Origin: Tubiluchus corallicola
Taxonomy: Eukaryota; Priapulida; Priapulimorpha; Priapulimorphida; Tubiluchidae
Direction: 5' to 3'
Assembly (NCBI GenBank): GCA_030141605.1
Contig: JAQGDQ010000114.1
Span: 544,009 to 608,008, forward strand
Length of the DNA stretch: 64,000 nt
The stretch's first letter is position 1, and the number at the start of each line of letters is the position of its first letter. Position numbers and translations under genes: made by a program. Below, in pieces: positions 46,762 to 58,538 of the stretch. Under the pieces are notes generated by a model. That model did no database searches, was not told where the DNA came from, and saw nothing but the letters and a program-made list of their open reading frames with translations.

Positions 46762-49700
46762 TCAAGACTTCACTGCAGTAAGAAGCACATTTTCTAATGA
46801 ATCTGAAGCAGGAACATAGTAACATAAATTTGATTTGTAGTTGCGTTTCCGCAAATATTCAAGTCGTCCAACATCTATTAATCGCTTGCACATTATGCCA
46901 ATCTCTTCTCTATCTTTATGAGTTAGGCTTCCATATCTGAAATAAAAATATACATCTTTTGATTACATCTCATATCCTCTTAAGACTTAAAACTTTTACA
47001 CAACTGCACATTACACTTTTATGCCACTGATACAGTGAATACACTTGCAAATCACACTTCAAAATTAATTGTAATAAACATGTCCAACAAGACCACGAAA
47101 TATATAAGTGCAATACACCAGCAATGGAGAACAGTAATTGAAATTAATTGTTGTTAAAGCACAGTACAATTATAGTAATGCAACTTGTCAAATTAGTGGA
47201 AATAACAGTTAGAAATTTAAAAGCAAGCAGAAAGAATGCCATTTCTACTATGAAACCATAGATAATAAAAGTAATTAAGCAATTGTAATTTGAAAGATTG
47301 ATTATACAACAGTAATATGGAATTTTTTAACACAGGCAGGTATCGAATAGTGTCCACCTACAAAAAGCACATTAATGAACTCACATGTTAAACTGCTCCA
47401 CTAATTACTAGAAGCTCAACAATTAGAAACTGCTTTTGTGCATATTAATAAACTCACATGCTAATTTTCAGTTTCCTATATATATGATTATAAGGAAAGG
47501 TTTATTTGCCTAGGGTAGGTAGCAGTAATGGCATGTGAGTTCTGACGAGATACAGTAGGATTAAATAATTTATGTCTTTAGCCTAAGCCTACACTAAACG
47601 GTAGATGAAACCAAGTGAGGACATTTCTAAAAATATACTATGCAGTGTTTGCATATGAATAAAACTTATTTAAGGAGGTTTCAGAAACACTATACTACAC
47701 AGACTTCGTACTAAACAGCTTGTCAATAACCACAGACAATGATATATGTTTTGTTTTAACCTTGGCCAGGACTTTTGAGAATCATCACAACATCTAGAGT
47801 TTCATCAAATCTGTCATCAGTAAACAAAAGCATTGTGTCTTAGATATTATGAGCTTACTTGAATGACATTTGCTCAGGTGCACCTAAACCACACATAAAA
47901 TACGAAGTTAATGACAAATACACAGACACCATAACCACTTTAAAAAATTGATAACAAACATACTTGGGATGCTGTTTTCCTGCAGCTTCATCTTGGATTT
48001 CAAGTTCCCATTCTCTCACAGTTTTACTGCATGTGGCCCAGCTACTCATTCTGCACATTAGTGTAAAGTCTGCAGCACTCAGTCCCCATTCTACGAATAA
48101 TTCTTTGCCAACATAGCTGTTCCATAAACACCTGTAAAAATGTACTACTCATTTATTTAATGACTTCATATAGGAAGCAAATAAAGCAATAGGCTACCAC
48201 AAAACATAGACAGTATTTTTATTTTACAGATTTATAATGCTAAAACTGTTTAATGTATATACTTATGGTAACAGCAGAACGATATCACGATGCCATTGCA
48301 CTCAACATCGGCTTTATGTGGGATATTGGCTTCCATTTCTGTCAAACAGTGTAGAGTAAGATCTGAAAAATAAAACTTACTAAATTGTGCACGATACGTA
48401 AAACAAATAAACACTGTTACTGGTAATCATGGGAAACTTATAATAAAAATTTTACTTTTCTCTATGGCACATACCTGTTGCTGCTCCACAAAGATGTTTA
48501 CTGTACCCAACGACTTTTCCTTTTCTTGTATCATCAGTAAAATACTTTTTTAAATTAAGATCTTTTATATCAATCCGTATTCGCTCAAATTTGGGCCCCA
48601 CTCCTTTGTTGTGACAACTGTCGTACTAAGTGTAACAAAATGCAATTTATGTCAACATTGTTTTCAGTATTATAATGTAATTTAATTATGATATGTAAAC
48701 TATTACATACAAATAACCTAGTCTACATAAAAATTGTAAATCTTATTTGCACACTATTTTATAAACTATGTTAACGTAACAGAACAGTAATGGTGTATTG
48801 TCCTTATATTCAGCTACATTACAAATATTATATGACAAATTACAATACCTTGTACCTATTGCAGTCTCTATCAATGAGTAAAAAATGAACATTCGTACAA
48901 CGTGGAAGAGTGCGCTCTATCCAGTGTGAAATCTGTCCTAGAAGGAAACAACAATGTAAAATCACAAGGTTGCACAACATCTCATATAGTATTTTATCCT
49001 ACAGAGTACAAGATCTGTTAATTAAGAAAGTGATGACTAATTATAAAGTTTAATAATTTTTTAAAACCAAATAAATTTTGTTGTACTAAAAAGCCTATCT
49101 AGACAAAGTTTATTTGACATTGTATTATTAATAATGATAACTGCAGGACAGACAAATGTGAAAATGTCATTTCCAAACCATGGGCATTGTAAAAATAATA
49201 ATAAATACCTTTTCCTGCTCCAAATTCCACATAACAACATCCATCTTGCAGAAGGTCTAATGATTGCATATGCCCAATAATAGACGCCTAAAAATGTTTG
49301 CCTTATCAAAAATTATTATTTACTTGACTGTTTAAAAAATAAAACTTTTCTTATAATAAACTAACTGAAACTCTTTGACCAAAACTGCACTGAAACTAAT
49401 CAAACATTTACAAAAATGTTTGGCACAAAACTAACTAGCATAACTCAAATAAAAAACAAACTTTAAAGCAAACTGCACAATACCTGAATAAAGAAAGTAC
49501 ACAGCTTTGGTAGTTGTGAAATTGGAATCAAAATAATTAATAATAAAGAAAAATCATTATTTACCCACACCGAAAAATTACTAAATATCAAGTGGCATAA
49601 AAAAATGTGTAGAAGTTTTGATCAAGATAATATAAGAAGAAAATAATGGAATCGCTTGATGTTACAGATGCATATGTACAAACACCAAAAATTTTGGGTC

Positions 49701-52700
49701 ATTCCCTTAAATTTTTCCAAAGAATCAGCTGTTTAAAAGCAGCAAGTCAAACAAATAAATACTGGAATAAATTCTGCGTCGCTGTTGTTAAATTTTACAG
49801 GTAGTGTGTCTATGTAAGACTATGTGCCCATCATTTTCACTGCAAACTAGATGAAGGCATTTACTCCAACAGTTGACACAGTTTCTTGCTCTTTTAACCA
49901 TATTTTTTGCCATATTAAGAAGCATTGTTTTTAGCAAAAACCATGCTAAATCAACCCATATTTTGTATCATGTTAAATGTAGAGGTCTAATGTAGGCTGT
50001 AGCTTTCATCACTACTCACATATATGTACTAACAGTAAGTACAAATACAGTAATGGCAATTGACACATGAACTTTTTATGACATATAAAACAAATACACA
50101 TGAAGTACAACACAGAAGGAACATTTAAGTTTTAAAATCGCATTGTATACAGCCGAATCTTCTATGCAAAACTAAATGATAACTTGTTATTTGATAACTT
50201 GGCAGGTATCAACTACTACTGTAGTTTGTAGTGCAGTGTGACTCCTAATGACTCCTAATAAAACAATCGAGACAAAGCCATCATTAAACTGCAGATGTGA
50301 GTCATATGGGCTAAATCAATGTTGTAATTTACCAGTTTGGGACTTTGTAGTGCCACAGTATAGACAATGACAACAAATTGGAAACAAGCATATATTTTTT
50401 AAGCTTAAAAGTAGCATGTGCACGCAATGCGTGATGCACGATGCACATAAATTAAACATGTAGAAGTGTTTCCATGCATGCATAATGTGCAATTCTTGAT
50501 GCGTGATCCTTATTCATTTGAGCATGATTGCTACAACTAAATATGCATCACACAATACGCCGACAGGAAGCTGCCTCTGCCTAGGTGATTAAGCAAGTTT
50601 TCAATTTTACGGTAAATTTTTGCTGATTGTATTCTTGGCCACGTGAGCTTGGGTCACTTCAGGACATACACGCAATAATATGTCTGTTTGTATGAGAGGT
50701 AGAAGTATGTGCTATGCATTTAGTTGCTGTTCTTTAACTAATTGTTGATGTGTACCATATTGCTCTCTCCGCTGCAAAATGTTATTCACCCAAAAGAATT
50801 GCTTTCTTTTCAGTCTACTAGTACAATACTTAGTCAAGGCTACTGCTGGTATTACCGCACTAAAATTTCAACAGAGGCATGGATTCTAAATATTATTACT
50901 TCTAGTTTTTGCAACAGCAACCAAAAACGGCGGAAAGAGTGCCATGAGCTTTGTTAATACACATAGCGTTCACGAACACACGGAAACAGTCAATACACAT
51001 CACACATTACAGACCATTGATTACGCATACATGGAATCCTACCTTTAATATAAATAGTCGCATGTATTTATTAAAAATCGCAGGTATTTATTAAAAGTAT
51101 GTATATATTATGTAAATGTATGTATTATTTATTAGTCGCATGTATCATTAAAAACTCTTTTAATACAATAAGCAAAAAAATAGCCTTAGGCCTAACTGAG
51201 GCTTAAAACTTGTTTTTTTAACTTTGTCCTGCAAAATGAGTGATGGATCTCATATGCCAGTGGTAAGAAATATGGCAATATGTTTATTCACGTGTAATAC
51301 CTAAAATCTCACCTGTTGTCTTAGATGTTTTATAGACTTTCCACCCGTCATGGAATCATGAATCTGTTTGTCAAAGGTATCATGGGAGTAAAATTTCTCT
51401 TCTATAGGCTTGGTATATTCTAGAACAACAAAGCAAGCCTTGTATACTCATTAACAGCTCTTTACGTATAGAACATCAAAACATATTCCTAGGCAAAAAA
51501 AAAAAATCAAAAACTGTATTACTGTATCACTATGGCATACGAGGTAATACATTAAAATTAATAACAAGTTATCTAACAAACAGACAACAATATACAGTGG
51601 TACAAAACAATGCTTCTAAGATAAACTGTGGAGCACCACAAGGGTCAACATTAGGACCACTTTTGTTTCTTATATACATGAACGACATGCCGCTTGTTTC
51701 CAATTCCAATACACGCCTCTTTGTTGACGACACAAACCTATTCCTTACTGATTCAGACATAGATCGCCTCCAACATCGAACGAAGAACTCAAAAAAATCT
51801 CAATTTGGATGAAAGCCAATAAACTATCTGTAAATTATTCAAAAACTAAATATATGATAATCAAACATAAATCATCTTCAAACGATATTATTCCATTTAT
51901 TTTAAAAATGGACAACAATGAAATTATGCAGGCTACATCGATAAAATATCTTGGGCTTTATATAGACAACACTTTGAAATGGTAGACACACATACAAACA
52001 ACAACACAAAAAATTAACAAAATAATTGGTTTATTCTACAAAATACGACACTTTATTACGAAAAAACACTGCTAATACTTTACTATGCACTAATATACCC
52101 CTATCTACATTACTGCATTCTTTCTTGGGGTAGAGCAAAAACCACTACTCTTCACCCATTAATTACTGCCCAAAACAAAATAGTCAAATGTATTACTTTT
52201 TCAGCCTACAGGGATCGAGCTACACCTTCATACAAATATCTGAAACTACTAAAGCTAACTGATATATACAACTTGGAATTACTTAAGTTTATGTTTAAAT
52301 ACAAACACGGCATTTTACCTACTCTTTATACAAATTATTTCCAAAAGGTTAGCAATATTCATACTTATGAAACTCGAGCAGCAACAAGTGGTTTTTATTA
52401 CCAGGCCCGATATAAAACATCATTTGGCCTAAACACACTGCAACATAATGGAGTCAAACTTTGGAACGCCTTAGATACTTCAATAACCACCTGCTCATCC
52501 TTATTACAAATAACTAAAAAGTACAAAAAGCAACTACTTGAAAACTACATTTAGTATACTGGAGTTAAATTTAATCGAGCTGGAAAATAACATGATGATA
52601 TTGCATAAAATTGTATTTTTTTTGTACAGTACAAAGAGCTTATAAATACATCACTTTTTTATTTATTCTTTGAAAATCAAGTGAATCTAAATGAATTGTT

Positions 52701-55700
52701 TTTGTCGAAGGCATGTAGAAATCTTTTGAACTGTAAGTACCCGTATTCAGAAAGTTTTATTTATTGCATGAACATATTCGGTTACTTTGCTTTGCCTCCA
52801 GATTGAATGTTGCATCACAAAAATTCTGCTCGCCTAATTATATATTTTGTTCTAGCCTTGTTTTGATTTTTTGTTTTCGCCTTGAGAAGATTTTTGTTAC
52901 TGTTGCTTCATATATGTTTTGCTTTAAACTGAATTTTGTTTTTGCTGTTGAGTTTGATTTGTTGCTTTTGTGTGTTATAATTTTTGCCACTAGTTGAATC
53001 CTGTTTTGTTTTGCTTATGATAATTTCTTTTGTTTTGAGTTGAATTGCATTTGTTTTATGAAAATGTCATCACCCTGTAAATAAAACTTGTACTTTTAAT
53101 AAGGGGCAGCTGACCAAGTGACCAATAGGTCTTTCGCTGCTCCTTCTGAGCTACAATGAAATATGAAAATAATTAAGATGAATTTTAAACTGCTAATGAG
53201 AAAATAAATTGAATTGAATTGAATTGTATTAAAGACTGTACTGAAAAACTTGCAAAACTTGGGAATGGGAAAACCTTATAGACTACAACACCATTCAAAT
53301 TGTAGGCAGCACATTACAGCACATAACCTAGAAGTTACAAGTGGAGCTTTAGGCTGTAAATAATATACCATTCGACCTTATAATTATTTCCTGCAAAACT
53401 ACAAAAAGCAATTTATGCTTCTGTACAAAAATGATATTTTCCTTCAATGCTAGAGAAGCCAAAGCTGCACACAATTTGAGAAAAGCAAAGTAAATCTATC
53501 AAAGGTCCTAAGCTACTTACCAAAATAAAGCTTTCTCACTTTTAAGATGAGTAGTTCAATGCAGTCAAACGAAACATCAGAGAGATTAACCTACAATGAG
53601 CTTTTACCGTTAGCTTATTTATATTTACAAGACCGCCAAGACAAAAAATGCTTACTGCAGCTTGTGCACTTTCACATACAGGTTTTATGCCATAAGAGAA
53701 AACCAGCTACTTTACTTATTTCAAATACTTTCCATATAAAAATGATTTTGCGTAAGATATAAAAATCATGCATGTCATATAAAAAAAGTATTCTGAGTTA
53801 AATGGCAAAGAGAAACAAAACTGACTCACTATGTGATTACACGGCTTTGGTTCTCAAAATTTACATACATAAATCAGTAGCCACCCATTGTTCCCAAGAA
53901 CAAAAGTGTCATGTTTTAATTTTACTTGGCACATTTTATAGTTATTTTCTTTTTAATGCATTTAGTACGTTAATTACACATTCACATAGAAACTATAAAA
54001 AACACTAGTTATAACAAGCATCCTCAAAGGAACAATTTCTATTAGCCATTTCTTTGAAAACAACTACAACAAGAGTAATAACAGTAACATGACAAAGGCA
54101 TGAACTCATACTAAGTTATGCTCAATAATATTAGAGCTTTTCTTCTTAAATACTGTACTAAGTTGGTTATTCCACAAAGATTATGGCCAGAAAGTTGTTG
54201 CAAACTAGTATAAATACCTGCTAAAGCTACATACATTATTAAAATTTTCTTGATCGCTCTGAAAAGTGATGTTCACGTCCTGCTTGAAATAAGCCTAAAA
54301 GTAAAATGGAAAGTAAATGAGAGTACAGAATGCAAAAAAGAATGCGAAAAGTAATTTTTCAATGTCCAACGAACTACACAACTAGGATTCGAGAACTAAA
54401 ATGTGAGCTCTAAAGCATAGTGTAATAATTTAGAGTGATTTTTAATGTGTCATTCATTTTATTTTGTACAGAACCATCGACAATATGTCTTCATTGCAGT
54501 GAATGCTTATAAACATGGCATGTACAAAGACCAAAATCACAAACATAGTTTGCAATTGCTGTCAGATTTGACAATAAAAACATTTCAATGTAATAATAAC
54601 ATTTAAGCTTGTTTAGTGACAATTTTCCCAAAACTGAGCAAAATTTAACATTAGTTTAGTTATGATGAAATAAACTTACAATCAACGCAATTTTTAAACT
54701 AAAACTGACCGAAAAAAGAATGCGAAAGACTGCACAGTGCATTATAATCAAGACAGACTGTAATCCCATAGCTTGCAATCAATCCAGTGTTTCTAAGTGT
54801 TAGTTCGGTCACAGTGGCATAATTACTAACTAATAAGACATTTAATTTTGTGAATATTTTAAGAGCCTAGAATAATCCACAGGTAATTAATTAATTATTT
54901 ATAGTACTTATTTTAAGATTATTATGAATGATGAAGTAACTCATGTGGGACTTAAGCATGGTTAGTTTCAAAATTTCATAATTGTGGCTTTGTTCTAAGT
55001 TATAAATTATTTATAACTTTAATTTTAAAATTATTATAAATCACAGAATGCACTCACATGACACTGAGCCTGCTTGAATTCAAAATTTCTTAATTGCGAG
55101 TTCATTTCATCAATAATAATAATCTTGATATTCACATTAAAAATAGTTAATTAGTTCAGTCAAATGTAAATTAAGATTTATTGACTTACTGGTGCAGGCT
55201 GTTTACGAGCATTGCACTTTTCTAAATGCTTGGATAGTTTATTGGCATAACAAGAGCTAAAAACAAACAAGATGACTTAATAATGAAAATTTTAATGTAG
55301 ACATTAATAATAAACAAGAAATACCAAAACAATAGCCAACTAATTTTTATTATCCAATAATCAGAAATAGCCTTCAGACTTACTCAATTTTTCTTGATAT
55401 GTATACTAATAAGCATGATCTTAAGGTGACCTCTGAGCTCAGTGAGAATTTAGATTTGCGAATATTTAAATTGCATAGTACATTACAAACATACACGTCA
55501 TACAGCAGCAAACAAATTGCTTTTTTAAATTAGCCATGCTCGAAAACACCAAACCCCGAGGATATACTCTTTACAGATCTGCCAGCAGAGAGTCGGAAAC
55601 ATGCAGCCACATCTAGGCTGGTGCTTCTGGTTGTGGCCCTAGCCCCTTTGACAAAATCATACTATCATTCTAAACACTGACAGTCTATTTACAGCATTTT

Positions 55701-55902
55701 GCTGCTGCACCTCATTCATATGTTTACCTTAGGCATTAAAGAATTATTCTTGCATGATCATGATACGAAGTAGCACAGTATTTATTGTAATATGCCTAAG
55801 AAGTTTCATAATTCATAAACAAACATCTAACTAAGTACATTTAACTACTTACTGTTTTGGATCAAGCGGACAATGTATTCGAATCAAATTTACACTATGC
55901 TC
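46762..55902 (-). CDS. TRMT13: TRMT13, tRNA:m4X (2'-O) methyltransferase, 11 exons, N-terminus outside window
   Basis: SAM-dependent enzyme that 2'-O-methylates position 4 of the acceptor stem of certain tRNAs. Exons (minus strand): 55902-55853, 55256-55190, 54294-54235, 53590-53521, 51419-51313, 49287-49209, 48937-48849, 48625-48475, 48362-48263, 48131-47964, 46936-46762. All are GT-AG with consistent phases, 371 codons plus stop. Motifs in order: CHHC zinc finger CPLDPKH...LSKHLEKCN; SAM-binding CYVEFGAGKGQISHW; FLLIDRD; GYSKHLCGAATDL; ISFCCYHKCLWNSYVGKELF; RMSSWAT; and a C-terminal LENVLLTAVKS. The family is about 480 residues, and the missing part is the N-terminal cysteine-rich (CCCH) zinc finger. 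That exon must lie beyond 64000, because a BEL retrotransposon occupies 56475-64000 within the intron. Identity is secure; small exons are inferred from homology and splice signals. Confidence 0.92.
49288..51312. other. TRMT13 intron, 2.0 kb
   Basis: Intron between the exon carrying KHLRQQ and the one starting ASIIGHM. Contains a GCATGCATAATGTGCA/ATGCGTGAT-rich patch near 50415-50510 but no gene or clear element. Confidence 0.35.
51480..53227 (+). mobile_element. 5'-truncated LINE, antisense within a TRMT13 intron
   Basis: Plus-strand reverse transcriptase remnant, with frame changes, in the order YHYGIRGNTLKLITSYLTNR, CGAPQGSTLGPLLFLIYMND, FVDD (51720-51731, usually FADD), an interrupted thumb region with KYLGLYIDNTLKW, then LLKFMFKYKHGILPTLY and KLWNAL. 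The frame ends at 52554. A roughly 660-bp 3' UTR follows and ends ATAAATTGAATTGAATTG, a short tandem tail typical of CR1/L2-like and related LINEs. The 5' part is absent. Inactive. Confidence 0.75.
53207..53227 (+). repeat. (TTGAA)n tail of the LINE
   Basis: About four TTGAA units directly after an AATAAA-like word, marking the 3' end of the preceding LINE. Confidence 0.75.
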
Positions 55903-55908
55903 CTGTAA

Positions 55909-56474
55909 AAAGAAAGAAACTAACTTAAGAATTGCCGGTTACATTCTCTTCTTTTATTAGTAATTAGCACCACATCCTTTTGCAATTAAAGCATATCACA
56001 AGCATATTACAATACACTCTTACATCTACAATCTATTCTGTTTAGCAAAAACATATATTGTGCAAAAACATGCCTCTGACCATTATCCACCTATGTTTCG
56101 AAATATTAGCTACATGATATGACATTGCAGAAATTGTTCTTTACAATTTAGATATAGGTGTGTTTTAGCTATACGAGTATAGCAGCTTAGCCAGGGGAGC
56201 AGTGAGGGCAGTCTGCCCTGGGTGACACTTTTCAGAGGGTGGCACTTTGATCAAGTATATTTATAATAATTAATCTAAGAATCTTTTGTTAATTCATTTG
56301 ATCTACATCACATTCATCACTATTCATTCACTTGTTTGGTTAGTTGTAGGGAACAAACCAAACCGATACATAAATCAATATATAAATAAAAATGCACAGT
56401 TATAAACATAATATATTTCCTAATTAACTAGGGGCTATTTAAAGACAGCACTTGCAGTGACACAAAATTATAAA
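55909..56474. other. TRMT13 5' intron, part left of the BEL insertion
   Basis: AT-rich intron sequence. At about 56188-56255 there is a GGGGAGCAGTGAGGGCAGTC then TGCCCTGGGTGACACTTTTC stretch that looks like the end of a hAT-type DNA transposon. No TRMT13 coding exon was found here. Confidence 0.4.
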
Positions 56475-56889
56475 TGTAATGTATACCCTCAAATCAAAGT
56501 TGCGTTCCCATATCTATGTAATTATTCTGCAAAAATACAAATTTTCTGTAGTCTACAACTACTACATCTACAAATCTAGTGAAATGAAAGTGCTAGAAAA
56601 TAAGTGCTACAGATTACTACGTTACACTAAAAAAGCTAAAATGCATACATACATTGTTGGTCCAATATTGAGTCGAGAAAAAGCCAGAATGTCAGTAAAA
56701 GATAGCAGTATAATTATAATACAATTTTTAAATGCAACAAAGACGTGCGTACATGACAAGTTCCACCTATACAATGTCAGAGTAGAAAAAGTAGTCTAGA
56801 GGTTGAGCTACAGTCTAATATGTTGTGGCTTCTAATGCATATACTACCTTGAGAAGAGGTAATGGACCAAAACATTTGCACCTGCAACA
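56475..56889 (-). repeat. 3' LTR of the BEL element, 415 bp
   Basis: On the minus strand it begins TGTTGCAGGTGC and ends ATACATTACA, so TG...CA. It differs from the right LTR by roughly nine substitutions or small indels by eye (about 98% identity). Confidence 0.92.
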
Positions 56890-56902
56890 CCCCGCCCCCT
56901 TT
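56890..56902 (-). other. Polypurine tract of the BEL element
   Basis: Minus-strand AAAGGGGGCGGGG directly before the 3' LTR, the expected site for plus-strand DNA priming. One C interrupts the purine run. Confidence 0.75.
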
Positions 56903-56987
56903 GAATGTTCTATCTGGAACATGAAACATAACAAAATATTTATCAATCATTAAACTTTAACCTCATTTTGGAACACAAAAAAACAGT

Positions 56988-58538
56988 TTATGAAACACGC
57001 TCAAGCAGACAAAGTTTCTGCACAGGCCGTTTCAGAGTTGACGACTTTGTCTTGAGCAACACAGAGCGGACCAAGCCATCTTTACCCGGATAAGTATCCA
57101 TAATCCGTCCAAGTTCCCAACGGTTTCTTGGCAAGGTGTTGTCGATTAATAGAACAACATCTCCACACTTGAGATTTTCCTTCTGCTTCTCCCACTTTTG
57201 GAATTGTTGCAGCATCGGAAGATATTCATGAGTCCATCGCCGCCAAAAGACATCTGTCAAATACTGTACCTGGCGCCATCTTCGCCTATATAAGTCAGAA
57301 TAATCAAAGAGCTTGACAGGTACTGATCCAGCTCTTAACAACAGTAAGTGGTTTGGAGTGAGAGCCTCAAGATCATTTGGATCATCTGACACTGTTGTGA
57401 TCGGCCTATCATTTATAATGGACTCTACCATGCACATCAGAGTAGGCAAGCTTTCATCGTCAAGCCTTTGCTCACTGCATATAGAAAAGGCAACTCTGCG
57501 AATGGATCGGATCATCCTTTCCCAAGCTCCACCATGATGGGATGCACCTGGTGTGTTAAAGATCCATTGTACATGACGCTTCCGTAGAACATCTGTAATC
57601 TTCTGCTGATCCCAGTTGCATATTGCTGATCTCAATTCTTTCTCTGCACCGACAAAGTTAGTGCCATTGTCAGATCGGATGACAGACGGAGGCCCACGGC
57701 GAGAAATAAATCTGAAAAGAGCATTAATGAAACTATCAGTCTCCAGGGAATGTAGTACCTCTATGTGAACAGCACGAATTGTCAGGCAAGTGAAGACACA
57801 TCCGTATCTCTTCATCTCTGACCGACCTCTTTTGACAAAAAACGGACCAAAGCAGTCCACACCAACAGCTGTGAAGGCAGATAGAGCTGGAGACACGCGA
57901 TCATCTGGCAGATCAGCCATTTTTTGAGACAATGGAACACCATCACGTCGTCTACAGACTATGCAGCTCGATAAGAGTGATCTGACTCTGGTTCTAACCT
58001 TGATGATCCAGTACTTCTGTCTCAGCTTGGCAACCACATACTCTCGTCCAGAATGTCCTGACATTTCATGTGCTTCACGTATAATCAGGTCTACTATGTG
58101 ATGATGTTTAGGCAGAATCATCTGGTGCATGCTCTTCACACGGCCCCCTACACACATCACTCCATTGGAATCTATGACTGGATTTAACTTCCTCAGAGTT
58201 TTCATTACATCATCATTTTTCAAGCACTTGTACTGTAGATATTTGACAATGCTGATCTCTGCCTGCTGCAGTTCTTCAACAGATAAACTGGCATCAAAGG
58301 ACTTAGCATCCATTCCTCTAGCTTTGCTCAGTAAAATGTTCCGCAGCCGCAGGATCCAGCCGACAGATTTTCGCAGCCTGTACCACGACGAGTGCCTCTT
58401 GAACATATTTTCTAAAGCATCCGACTCGGCTTCTACTGATGCCACTGCACCACATGATACAACTTTCTGAGACTTCGCACTTTCACGCTGATTTCCATTT
58501 CTGGATGATGCAAATTTTTTACCTCGAGTTCTATCCAT
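56988..58538 (-). CDS. BEL/Pao integrase region, second frame of pol
   Basis: A 516-codon open frame. It has an H2C2 zinc-binding region (around residues 145-195, with CIVC) and the integrase core with Asp228 (VGVDCFG), Asp290 (RSDNGTNF) and Glu340 (GGAWER). A C-terminal DUF5641-like domain has RRWRQVQYLTDVFWRRW and LPRNRWELGRI. All three catalytic acidic residues are present and there is no internal stop. It overlaps the upstream frame by 106 nt in the -1 frame, so it has no obvious start of its own; the ATG at 58538 lies inside the upstream RNase H region. It is either reached by frameshifting or split off by an indel. Confidence 0.88.
   Translation of the reverse strand: MDRTRGKKFASSRNGNQRESAKSQKVVSCGAVASVEAESDALENMFKRHSSWYRLRKSVGWILRLRNILLSKARGMDAKSFDASLSVEELQQAEISIVKYLQYKCLKNDDVMKTLRKLNPVIDSNGVMCVGGRVKSMHQMILPKHHHIVDLIIREAHEMSGHSGREYVVAKLRQKYWIIKVRTRVRSLLSSCIVCRRRDGVPLSQKMADLPDDRVSPALSAFTAVGVDCFGPFFVKRGRSEMKRYGCVFTCLTIRAVHIEVLHSLETDSFINALFRFISRRGPPSVIRSDNGTNFVGAEKELRSAICNWDQQKITDVLRKRHVQWIFNTPGASHHGGAWERMIRSIRRVAFSICSEQRLDDESLPTLMCMVESIINDRPITTVSDDPNDLEALTPNHLLLLRAGSVPVKLFDYSDLYRRRWRQVQYLTDVFWRRWTHEYLPMLQQFQKWEKQKENLKCGDVVLLIDNTLPRNRWELGRIMDTYPGKDGLVRSVLLKTKSSTLKRPVQKLCLLERVS

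Noticed and set aside
56479-56799. Plus-strand open frame of about 106 codons in the left LTR
   Set aside because: It is within the LTR of a minus-strand element, and the same region in the right LTR carries small indels that disrupt it. No similarity to known proteins.
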